Assembly (NCBI RefSeq): GCF_022539315.1
Contig: NC_066317.1
Coordinates: 41,076,435-41,140,434, forward strand
DNA from: Serinus canaria
Lineage: Eukaryota; Chordata; Aves; Passeriformes; Fringillidae
DNA length: 64,000 nucleotides
Direction of reading: 5' to 3'
The position numbers were made by a program, and so were the translations under genes. This document shows positions 37,109 through 49,000 of this stretch, piece after piece; the stretch's first letter is position 1, and every line of letters starts with the position of its first letter. A model generated the notes under the pieces. That model worked only from the letters and a program-made list of their open reading frames with translations. It searched no databases and was not told where the DNA came from.

Positions 37109-37876
37109 ACAATTGGAAGACACAAGCATCAGAACCAATACATAGATTATTAAATAAGAGAAATATGAAAATTGCAATTAATTTGTGTTTGAACTGTATA
37201 AGTGTTCAGAATTAATCTCTCATTTATTTAAATGAATGGCAAAATGCAACGATGCAAAAGTAGATTATTTCTTTCCATTTTATTATTCTTGATGTAAAGC
37301 CACTATGAACACATTGTGGAAACATTAAACTAAAGTCAGTTCCAGCATCTCTGTCCAGGAGAGAAAGTATTTCATTGACGTTCATACAGAACACTATGCA
37401 ATAACAAATATTAATTGCCAATCAGATTAAAAGTTTTTTGGATGGATTTCCAAGGCTGTGCCTACACTAACAAGTGGGGTGACATAGCAGGAGCTAGTCG
37501 AGAAAGTGAAAGAGCTGGTTTGGAGAAACCATCATCCAGTTGATGATGATTTTCCAGATTCTGCACTGGGTCCCTTCTGGTCACCAGGACTAAAGGCCCG
37601 CTTGCAGTTCAATCCCATTTTGCACATCCCAGGGAGAAGTTTTGGTTCAGCCTTATCTGCTTCTACACTCCTGGAATGCTCTATGATGCACAGCAAATTC
37701 TAGTCCAGAGTTTCAGTTTCTTAGTAGATCTGCATTTCATTTTGTGTAGGGTAGAACTATAAATTCAGGGCCTCTTACAGCTATGTTAAATGACTAATGC
37801 TGGTTAAATCCCTGAGGTTTGGCAGCTCAGCTGGTGTCATTGCATTAATTCTGTTTTAATGCAATTTCAACCGTTT

Positions 37877-37925
37877 GTGTGTGCTGTCCATGTGTGAGTG
37901 TGTGTTAGTGTGCATGTGTGTGTAC
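37877..37925. repeat. Interrupted GT-rich stretch
   Basis: Short GT runs broken by other bases (GTGTGTG, GTGTGAGTGTGTG, GTGCATGTGTGTGT). A decayed or immature dinucleotide microsatellite. Confidence 0.7.
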
Positions 37926-38656
37926 ATTTGCATGAGCTAATTGTTAGGCAAAGCTAATTACAAGGCTAAGTTTTAGAAACAGTATTTAAATTTGTCTATT
38001 ACATGATTTAAATTATTATCTGCTTTCAGAATTACCAGTGTCAAGGGAAGAGACACAGAAGATTTTCTCTCCTTACCTCCCTCACACTGCTATCTACTAT
38101 GTCCCCTAATGTCACCTCATTTCCAAATGAGTGGTTTCTCACTGTGAGTAGATGAAATTTGTGACTCTTCTCATACAGCTTATTTCTATATTAGTTGAAT
38201 TTAACTTTTGATGAGTGTAAGAAAAATTTTCCTTTTTCATGTTAAATTAAACTTCACACTTTCTGTTCACTTTTGTTTCAATAATTTTAAAAAATTCCTT
38301 TTAAAAACTTATGTTGCTGCAATTAGAATAAAGTTCCAAGTAGAAGAAACTGAAACAAATATTCATTACTTAGAAAATGTTGAAAGGAACACATATTAAA
38401 ATTTCAGGACCTTTAAAAACATTCCTTACCAACAGTTGCATTCCTCAAAGTCAGTCATTCTTTGCAAAAGTCACTGTTTTGGTTCATTTGCTTTTGTCAG
38501 CTTACACAATTCTGTGAAACGGTCCTGAGCAACTCAGAAGTGGAATTGCTTTCCTCTGTATTTAATATTATGTTTCCTTACATTTCCCACCAAATTTTAT
38601 AATAGTTCTGCAGTTTTATGGCTTCTCATAGTTTTTTTAGTTTGGTTTGGTTTTTG

Positions 38657-38674
38657 TTTTTTTTTTTTTTTTTT
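38657..38674. repeat. Poly-T tract, 18 bases
   Basis: Eighteen T preceded by TTTGGTTTGGTTTTTG. A simple mononucleotide repeat. Confidence 0.9.
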
Positions 38675-38808
38675 AACTTTGCAAATAGTTCAATATACTG
38701 AAAAGTGAAGATATTATATGCATTGTAGTGTTTCTAAAGTATGTGGTATTTACTATCCAAGCCCTTTAGAAATATTTGTGGAAAGAGGAAAGTCAATGAT
38801 GCAAAAGC

Positions 38809-38975
38809 TCATTGAAATCAATGGGAGACTTTCCATTAAATTCAATGGGCTTTCATCCAAGCTGTTTGTAATTATAGGCTGACATTTTCAAAGCTGCCTA
38901 AGGGATCTGGAAGCCTAATACTCATTAAAATTAACTGGGCATCTAGCTTTACTGGGGTGCTTTGGAAGTCACTAC
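38809..38975. repeat. Ancient amniote dispersed repeat remnant
   Basis: CATTGAAATCAATGGGAG, TTTCCATTAAATTCAATGGG and CTTTCATCCAAGC (38810-38861) match a motif seen widely in turtle, crocodile and bird DNA (ATTGACTTCAATGGGAG followed by CTTTGGATCAGGC). It is followed at 38878 by CTGACATTTTCAAAGCTGCC, TAAGGGATCTGG, AAGCCTAA and, later, ATTAACTGGGCATCTAG, which resembles the repeated TTTTCAAAAGTGCCTAAGTG / GGAGCCTAAGTCCCATT unit of old reptilian palindromic elements. The resemblance is from memory and no family name is assigned. It is heavily decayed. Confidence 0.45.
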
Positions 38976-39197
38976 TACAGTGTATATAAATGAGTGACCT
39001 GTTTATGACAGTCAGTTACACTGCACCTCCATGAATCTGTAGGCATGTGTCTTATCTTCCATATCAAAGAAACATTTTTCAATTTTATTGCTTGATAAAG
39101 GCCATTTTCCTGCAGAAAAGTATTCTCTAATTTAAAAAGAGAGTGGAATATACAAAAAAAATATCATAGAATTCAGCAAACTGATTCGTACAAAGGC

Positions 39198-39215
39198 TTT
39201 TTTTTTTTTTTTTTT
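39198..39215. repeat. Poly-T tract, 18 bases
   Basis: An uninterrupted run of 18 T. Simple repeat. Confidence 0.9.
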
Positions 39216-40204
39216 ATCCCCTTAGCAATTTTTGGTTAATTTTTAAAGAAATATTCTTAGATATCTGGAATTTATTTGCAATGTGGACTGGATCACTATG
39301 CTGAAAAAACAATTGATTCCATTAATTACCTGAGAAGTTATCATCTTTTTTTCTGCAGCAAGGAGTCTGTGATATCCTTACTTAAACCTATATTGGCATC
39401 TTTATCTTAATCTATCTCTATGCTGTTTAAGCATCCCAAAAATATTCAGACAGTAGCCTTTCATTTGGAAAAGTTGTTTGGACTGTGATGGATAAATCAT
39501 AGAAATGCTGTAGCATTTTCTATGGATGCTGCACTGTATTAAAACAATGTATACACATATATATCAGGTGAGTCACTTCAGCTACAGTTGTTTATACATA
39601 TTATTTAAAATCTAATCAAATTTGTGAACTATGTTGATTTGTTCTAAATGTCACTTGTTAGAGTAGCATGTGGCTTCATTGTAACACTTTCAAGCTAACA
39701 TTTGATTTTAATCTGACAGGTATTCTCATTCATATGTTTATAGCAAAAAAATAGATTACTGCTTAGTGTTTTTAAGGGATTACAAATGTTAAAAGTCTTT
39801 GGAAGCTAGATATACAAAAATTTTTTAAATTTGGAAATAAAAGGACAATATTTTAATTTTGAGGGGGTCTGAATTATGAGATGGATCAAAATAAATGTAA
39901 CACCTGTTTGGATGAAATACTTATGTGTATTTATTATATAGTTCAATGGTAAACCTGACTTTTTATTTAAATTCATCATGAATCATAGCATTTCCCAAAA
40001 TGACTTATTTTGATTTGATTATGACTCAGTAATGACAGTATTGTTGCTATGAAATCATCTTACATTCAACAGAAGTGTGTGAGGAATAGTGTTGCTAGCA
40101 ACAAGACAGCATACAAAGTGGCCAGATGCAAGCAGATGAATTATTTAAATTTATCTCAAGTAATATTAAATAGAAACCATTTAAAATTATATTTGGGGTA
40201 AAAT

Positions 40205-40370
40205 TAAAGAGTATGCATAAAGAGCTGGCCAGTTGAAATTAGTCAGCTGGCTCCTGAAGTTTCTTCAGGTGCAATTACATTCCTGTTTCAAGCAAACAGC
40301 AGCTTCCTGCTTCACTCCTAGTGGGAGATTATGCATATTGCCAAATTAATGACGATAAAATCAGATTCCA
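40205..40370. promoter_or_regulatory. Candidate conserved non-coding element (impression only)
   Basis: Mixed-composition sequence with two ATGCAT-type sites (TATGCATAAAG near 40213, TTATGCATATTGCC near 40329), GTGCAATTACATTCC near 40269, AAATTAATGACG near 40344 and a self-complementary CTGAAGTTTCTTCAG (40254-40268). Texture as in regulatory DNA; conservation not tested. Confidence 0.15.
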
Positions 40371-43020
40371 AGAGTATGACTAGCTATTGCATTTTTTATT
40401 AGCATCATATTATGTTTCCTATATTTTTTGTTAATTGTTTTCTGCTGTTGACTTAGCTACTGGCCTGCCTTCTTGGTTTAAGAATTGATGTCAATTCAAA
40501 TATAAATTAAAAGAAAAAGGGAAAGAGAAGCTATTTCTTACAGTAAAAGAAGCCCAAAACAAGGCAGAAAATGTCTTACTGTAAAAGCAGTATAAAAAGC
40601 AGAAAGCACATAATTAAACTGAATTGGAATAAAATGCAATGTGTCTACTGAACTATTTAATGACAATTTTTGTAATCAGAATTACACTTCTGCTACTCTG
40701 TAATTAGTTTCTATAGGTGCAATTTTTTCAGTGTTAATGGGGGTGACTGATGTAAGATGTACAAATTCATGGAGGTACCACATCAAAACCATTGTAGCTT
40801 TCAGCATAGATAACTGTTTAGATCTCTGAATCTCTGAAATTCCTCTGGAAATACAACAGGCTATCTCTAACCCTCCTGTACCTGAGACCATTTCTTCTTT
40901 AGGACTTGTGAAGCTTCTCAGATTCCTGCATTTAGATGAATTCATGAGCATTTTTCTAATTCTTAAGTGAAGATCATAGCTGAAAATACTCATATCAGTC
41001 TAAGGACTGATCCTGCATTTCACGGTAGCTTCTCTTTGCTGCACTGATCTCAGTGATCTGTCAGCTTCCTACTTATCCACTTCTCAGTTCCTACCCTAAT
41101 AATCATCTTCTCTAGTTTAACTAATAATTTCCTATTAGGCATCAAATATTTTCCCAGCTTCCAAACAGATTATATCTAGATTAGAACTATTTCCCTTGTC
41201 TAGAAAAGCAATTATCTTCCCAATGAAGGCTATCAGATTAGTCTGGCACAATTTGTCTTTGTCAAAGTGACATTTTTGCTGTACCTCTGTGCCTTCATTC
41301 TTTCCTGTTGTAAAACATAGCCCAGACAGAGCCAAACTTGTAGGGATAACCCTATTTTAGTGTCTTAAATATGTGTAACATTTAATATTTTTTCACTGTT
41401 TTGGCATTTACTGGAACTTGATGGACTTTGTTCCTCTGCTAGCAAACCTGCAGCACTGTGCCAGTATTCTAGGGATTCTGGGACAGCAGCAATCCATCTC
41501 AGTTTTTATATATGAAGTAGTGTGGTTTTCTCCATATCAAATGGTCATTTGTGGCCCATATCATCCCTGTGGCTTCACTAAAAATTGAACTTCAGCATAT
41601 ACCTTTCTTAATCCTTATCCCCTCTTTCCTAGAAGCTGTTTTACTTCATCTGAATTCTCCTGTATTTATAGGAGTATCATTATGTTTAATTAAAAAAAAC
41701 CAACAAAAACATGATCACTTATCCTGAAAGTAGTAAGCCTTAAATGATAATTTTCTAATTAGACCTATTTTCAATTCCTTTAGACTTTCCATTCTCCTTT
41801 GATTATTCCCATGCATTTTTTATTTATTTATACATTCATTCATTTTTGTTTTATTTTGTTCCTTTTGGTTCCAACAACTTTTTCAGGTTTGGTTTTTTTT
41901 TTTTTGTTGACTGATACTTTTTAAGTATTAAGGTACCTTCTCTAGTAAACTGTGAATGAAAAGCACAGTTTCACATTCTGCTTAGCTTGACTTAACAGAA
42001 GATTATTTTGTTGAAATCTTCACTTTGAATCAGAAGCTTTAAAGACTAGTTTGTGGTTTTCCTTCTATTTCATTTAAAGTGAATTAATTCATTATTTTTT
42101 TCCAAAGGTTATTTTCTGTAGCTCTGTTTTTATGCAACGTGCTTGTTAGCTGCCAAAATCTTCAATAACAAATTATGTTTCTTTCTGGTGTGTAAATTTG
42201 TTGGCTACTGAATGCAAGATGATAAAAACCCTAACTTCACTTTAGCATTTGTTCTACAGTATATCTCTGGGAAGTTCAAATTACTCTTGCAACAGTTTCT
42301 GGTAGTATTTCCAGATGTCTTTCTATATGCAAACATGAACTAGTGATTCTATAGTGGACCCCATTAATTTTTTTACACTTTCCCCTCCAATATATTTAAT
42401 ATTTGCTATCATTTTAAAAGATCAGCTTGAAAATTCATATGCAATTCCTGTTTGTATCTTCAAGGCTATCACATTCTGAAGTTATGGCATTGCTCTCACG
42501 TCCTTACTCTTCTGTGTGCCAAAACTGCCTTCTTTACAGGGCTTATGTGAGTCTTCTGGTTTTTTTCCTCCTCATTTCCATTACCCTTTTGCTATCCAGC
42601 TTGAAAGTCTACATCACTGTCCTAAGTTCTTCATGTAGTAATTTCTTAAGCTGGAATTTATATATTTCACTTTTTTGTAGAGACATCCTTTAATTTATTT
42701 GCAAAGTATTTAAATTTAACTATTTAAAAAGGGCTTTCATTTCTAGTGATGACAATTAATTAACTAAATTAATTGGCAAATGTTTGGTCAGGGTTTTTTA
42801 AATTTACCTCATTTGAAATGTTATAATAAAAAATGATGGATGTTGGATTGCTCCAAAATCCTCAATGATTTTTAGTCTCAACATTCTGATATCACTTGTG
42901 TTGGCAATAACCACAGAAAATTTATACCGACATAAAAACCAATCCAACAGTAGAATATTTTCCAAATGACAAACTTGTCTTAACTTTCATTCTAGCACCA
43001 GATTTTATTTATCTCTCTCA

Positions 43021-46000
43021 CTTTGTCTCTTTTCTTTTTTTTTTTTTCCATGTAGAATGTAAGTCAAGATTGTATAGTTGAGTATTTTCCCTGTTCTGGA
43101 ATAATCATCTTCTATCTGTTCCAGTCAAACTGTATTATTGCCATTTATGTGGCCTCAAAGTCTGCAGCATCTGGGATTTTCAAATATATGTGACCAGCCC
43201 TTGCAGTGTATCCCTTCAAGAAAGTAGACTTTTAAGCAAAGTCTGATTCCTAATTATCAAGCTACATCTCCTTCCTTCTAAATTTTAGATATGAAAGAAA
43301 CATGACTGTGTAAGACCCATGGCAATCTAGCCAGTGAAGAAAGAAGAGAAGGAATATCAGGACTTGGTGCACACTCACCATACAGAGTGTACTGGTAAAA
43401 TAGACCATGAAGTTCTAGGTGAAGACATAGAAAAGATATTAAATGTTGCTGCTTCAAATTGAGTCCATTCTTTGCAGAGAACAGAAATGGCTTTAAACTG
43501 GGGCAGTCTCATCCTAAGCTTTGCATATGACTGTGTAGAACCTGAAGAAATCTCTCCCCTTTCTGCTATTAAATTTTTTCTTCTCTAAAGCAAATAACCA
43601 CATATATTATGAATCAATCATGTTTAAAAATTTAAAATAAAATACCTCAGAGGTTCTTTCTTCTAGGAAGATAAAGGAAGACTACTGGATATATCTTACT
43701 CACTTGCTTGATGTCCTGTGGGTAATCATTGTATAGAAAATATACGGGCTATAAAATTGACTTCTGAGTTCTTCACAGTTATAAATTAGGTTACTCTAAT
43801 AACCTTGTCTGGCCACAGCAGAAATAGGAAAAGGACTGATGGACTGAGTTTTCTTTGAGGCTGAAGTTTCAGCTATGCTTTTCTAAGACAAGCAAGCATG
43901 GTTTTTTAGAAAAACTGTCATTGTACAGCTCCCGCTATATTCAAATATCTTCCACTATTACCTTCAGCTGCCACTGGATGAGTTCAAAAGCACTTCTGCA
44001 AAGCAGACCTCAGTCTCAAGTCAGGCAATGGGAAGCTGTTGGACACATAGCTTGGGGCCACCTATAAAAGTCAGCAGAGGATTACTCTATTCCCCAAGGT
44101 GGCCTTGACTTAACTAATTAAAGCATTCTTTCCATCTTTGCCCCTCCATCTTTGCTTCAACCACTCTTGCTTCAACTTCTTCTGTAAATGGGGGCATCCA
44201 GGCCACAGCAAGTATCTGTACTGTATAGTCTTGGTTTGGTCCCCCATGAGGTATGCTTCCTGAAAGAAAAGAATAAAAAGCAAATTGTTGTGTAATATTT
44301 GTTTTTTCTTAGTGTATGCTCATAAGGATTGTACAATTAAGACGGTTCAAGCAACTTTTACTCAAGTATTACCAAATTTGGATTTCCACCATAACTAATT
44401 GCAATATGCCACCAGAAAAGTGTCCCACGCATTTATCAAGAATACTGATATCTATGAATGGAAATACTGAATCATTTTACAGACTACTAAAAAGTGCAGC
44501 TAATACAGTAATGGAGCATTTCAGGGCTGCCAGGGTCCTCTCTAAGTTCCAGTGAGACAGTAGATTTTTATTGTCATAGATTGTCCTGCCAATTCTTCAA
44601 AAACTTTACCCACTGACCTTATCATCTTGTGAAGATTTAGGTTCTCATCTAAGCCCCATTTCTACATCACATCAAATACAATCTTTGTTCCTTAAATTCC
44701 TGACATTCCTTTACATTCCCCAATACAAATCTTACTTTTTATCTTCTTTTTACATGGTAGAGTCTTAGTCTCCCAGTGCCTGATCCCTTTGACAGTGTCT
44801 CTCACTGCAGCTATTCTCTGAAGCTCCTCTGTCACTTCATGGCTGAAGTAGATGTTAATACTACTGAACTCAGCACACCCTGTTCACTTTATCTACTTGT
44901 GCCTCTGGCTTTAAAATATCACAGAGCTCCATATATAAGAAAAATGTTACATAGCCATAAGATGAACCCCACAACTCCTTACCTGACTAATATTCTTTGC
45001 ATAAGATGTAAGAAATCTTTGCTGAGCCTGAATATGTTTTTCCAAGCCTTATAATTTAAAGTGGCAATGAAAGCCAAATTTCAGTTTTCATCCCACATTG
45101 TTATCCACAGCTGCCAAATATCAGTCTGCAGCTTTAAATTATATTAACTATTTAAATAATTTCTTTCCTTATCATCTTCCACCCTCCCAGCTCCTTTTTG
45201 AATTTCTATCATGAGTTAACATATCTTTTGCCTCATTCTCAGAAATGACTAGATTGTTTTGGCAAAAAAGGCATTCTAACACATACTTTAAAACCTCAGA
45301 GCAGACACTAAGGAATATTTAAGCCCAAATGTCTACCAATTGGCAAACAGAAAAGGTCTAAAATCAACTTTTCTAATGGAAAGTGTCAGGGAACATTAAT
45401 GAGCATAGCTACCAGCCCATTTTTGGCTTTCATTGGTTTCTTCAGCACTAGCTAAAAAGCACACTTTCCCTGATAGAAGCAGCCAGCTTAAAGGCTTTAG
45501 CTCTCACAGGTGACATGCTGTTGGCCCAGCTGTGTTTTTTCTGTGCTTTGTGACTTTATTTGTGGGAATTCAGCAGAGGGTCATGCAGAATATTATCACT
45601 ACAAGATGTTCTACCCTGGGGTAGCACCAAACCAAGCTCCAACCAACAGGTCTGCAACCAGAATTTTTCAAAAATTGTTTGTTTACATCTTTTTTTATTA
45701 GCCCTTTGCCTTGTTCATAAAACAGCAATTTATTCTTAGAGATATACATAATATGACTCAGTAACTGTTATCCAGAGGTCCTCTTTGCACTTAAAACTTC
45801 AGTCTCTGTCTGCACAAAATTACCTTTGACAGATGGGGAGAGGGTTGGTTTGTCCGTAAGAATATGTAATAAATTAGCACATTACCACTAATTAACAAAT
45901 TATATCACAACACTTTCACACCAGTTTTCTATGTTTATAAAAAATAGCACAAATCTTTTGGAAAATGTTTGGTAGATAACTTAGAAATTGGCTTCAACCC

Positions 46001-49000
46001 TAAGTGGTAGATGTTTTCAACTGGACTGATCTAATAGGTGAACTGTGTGAAAAATTACTGATGAGACTAGGTCAACTGGAGTTGTAAAACTAAGGAACTT
46101 ACTACAAGAATAATTTAACACCAGACTCATAAACAAAACAAACCATCTGCATCAGTAAGGGAATAAAAAAAAAAGGAACTAATCATAAATACATAGATAT
46201 GTTTGTCCTCCCATCAGTAAATTAGTTTAAAATGCAATATATAAAACTTATTGACAGAGGGTTTAAAAGTAAGATTAGGTAGTACAAAGGAATTATTGTC
46301 CCTACAGTCTGCGGATCCTAGGATGCCTATTATAGCAAATGGCACAGCATGAATATGGAAGGCATAGGAATTTTCCCCTCTGGAAAGAAACTCTTTTAAT
46401 TCCCTGTAGTAGGCAATTAAATATCACATATTATACATAGACACATATATTATTTGCACTTGATCTGTTTGGAGCCCCTTCAATTTCATTTTTGGAGGAA
46501 TACAACAAAAATAACAGCCCTCAAGTAGCTTTGGGATGGGAATCTAGATGGGAAAAAGTATGAATACTTCATCATCCAAAATTGTTACAGCTGAAAGAAG
46601 TGATGATACTGTGTTTTTTACTGGGTTTTAGAACTGATAGAATATATGCGGCTAAAACTTTGCTAACCCCACATTTAATAAAAGTGATTATTGGTTGATT
46701 AAAATTGCATATTACAGACCATAACCTAAATTCATATTCACATCATGCAAAATAGTGTAGAATAAAAAGGAGTCATGAGAAGTTACATTACCCACCAAAT
46801 ATTGCACTCATTTCACCACATATTACAAAGTAATTGGAAGAGATATAGATGTGATGTCCTTCCTCACTGGGACGAATTGATGGTGGTCTGAGACAGGGGA
46901 AATGTCTGTGTCCAGACACTTCCTTCAGAGGAAGCTGATTCCTAACAGTAGGGAGGAGGCTCACAGTAAATATGGGAGCTGTGACTCACTGGCTGCTTTG
47001 CCTTGCAAGGAGCAACAACACACACAAAACGTGGCTTTCCCACACTCTTGTGTTTACCCTGAGCATGTAAATTCATGTCTTGGCTTGCATCACTTGCTCA
47101 TGCAAAGTTCCTATCAAAGTCAGTGGGAATTTTGGAGATACAGAGAATCGCTTACATCTTTAACTACAAGTTTTCTGATCAAATGTTTCAAACCTCCCTT
47201 CCACTATTCCTAGATATGAACAACAAAATTTCTTTAGTTGTTTACTTTTATTGTGATGAGGAATTGTTACCCTTTATATCACCTAAGTGGTCTGTGTGTC
47301 TTTTCCTTACCTGCTGTCTGCTTAAACTAATGCAGAGCAGGCAGCATAGTCCAGGACTGTCAATTGCCAGGCTTTTCCTGCTGCAGGATGCCACTTTCAC
47401 CATTTTATTTGGTAAACATAATGAACTTTTCATCTCTTCTCCCTTAAATGTGAAATGGGTCCAAACAGACAGCATTTTCTTTCCATCCTCACTTCAGCAA
47501 AAAAGTAAAATATAGAGAACTAATTATCCCTTCCTCATTTCCTGAAATAAATTACTGCTACAAGAAAGTGTTTCATGCTATCTTTTCCAGAAAATAGTGG
47601 TGGTGACAGTGGTGATAGAAACTGTTCTTAGTAGAAGCTCACAGGGAACCCTAGTCAATTTCTAAAAATTCAAACTCAACTAAAATTAGGTCCCCATAAT
47701 TGAAATCAAGGACTAAGAAGTGAATTATTCACATCCCCTTTGGCAATCACAATTGTGGAACTCAATGCCCCTCAGGAAATATGTGGTCTGATGGCTGAAG
47801 ATGACTCTACTTCATTATGGGTTTTATAATATAGGTGGTAAAATATTATATAAACAATTTTGATGAACCAGAATTTAAATGCATTCTGCCTACTATTTTA
47901 GGGAAAAGCAATGAATCTGAGCAAGTGGCAGGCTAAAGCAGATAGGCTAAATTTCCAGAAGCACCTTCTTTACCAATACTGCATCCCTTCAGACCTTTGT
48001 ATGCCTCTTGCAACACTGCATCCCTCATATCTCCACTTAGAAAAAAGTTTTTCTGCATGAAGAATCCTTGTTCCCTAGATGAGGAGCCTCTGCTATCTTT
48101 GCTGAGTAGCAGCAAGGGGCAGGGCACTTCTGCCAGATGTCCCAAATACTTACCTGGCTGTGTGGCAATTGTTCTATTCACCCTGGGCAAAACCATCCTC
48201 CCAGAGGGTGGAAGGGCAAGATGGAAGTAAGGAGAGGAAAGAGGGAGCTTCTCCATGGCTGAGCAAAATGTGCTTTCTATTACAAGTAAATGGAATAATT
48301 TTACATGAAGTGGGGTTGCTTGATTTTGGACGGATAGTTCACAGACCCCTTGGTTGATCTTGTAAGTCTGCGCATTTACAGTTCAAAGGAGTTGAAAATT
48401 AAATGAGCTGCAAGTTTTGGCACAATGGTAGAACATATGTACACACAGAGCTATCATATCATCAACAACTCCTTAAAAAGCAATTTTCTTTTATGATATT
48501 GAAGAACCTTATATGGCGTTTTTCCTGTGGTTTTTAACTGGGATGTAAAATGAAGATACACTTTTTTTTTTTTCACTCAAGGCACATTTTGTATTTGACC
48601 CATCCTAAAAAAAATGTGAGAAGTGGGACATTAATGGCAAGTAGCTCATGAAGACCAGTTATACAGCCTGGGGAACTTTAACCAGAGTGCACATATGACT
48701 AACAAAAAATTTACATGGAAAGAGTTTAATGGTGTTTTGCACTGAGAAGATTTGCTTGTATCTTTCATTCTCTTCTAGATGCACATATTTTATATTGGCT
48801 GGACTGCAAATGTATATGCATGATTGAACTCAAGCATTACACAGCCTTAGCTATTATTTCAATATTTTGAGTGAATTCTGCTGGTAGACTGTTCAGGCTC
48901 ATCTGCATTGCATTGATGTGATTTGTTCTGCACACCAGCAGACATGTTTTGAAGTAGTTTATAAATGTTTCTAACTAAGTATTCATAGTTATAAGTCCAT

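Larger units (their letters stand above)
35061..38808. other. Unrecognised AT-rich non-coding DNA
   Basis: No gene recognised. It contains poly-T runs at 37093-37108 (16 T) and 38657-38674 (18 T) and an interrupted GT-rich stretch at 37877-37925. The 109-codon frame at 36030-36359 shows no family motif. Confidence 0.55.
38976..43020. other. Unrecognised AT-rich non-coding DNA
   Basis: No gene recognised. It contains a poly-T run (39198-39215) and a T13 run near 41893. A possible conserved stretch at 40205-40370 is listed separately. The 103-codon minus-strand frame near 40682-40993 shows no family motif. Confidence 0.55.

Noticed and set aside
47075..47515. 146-codon plus-strand frame
   Set aside because: It overlaps another frame on the same strand and one on the opposite strand, and has no motif or composition that suggests a protein family.
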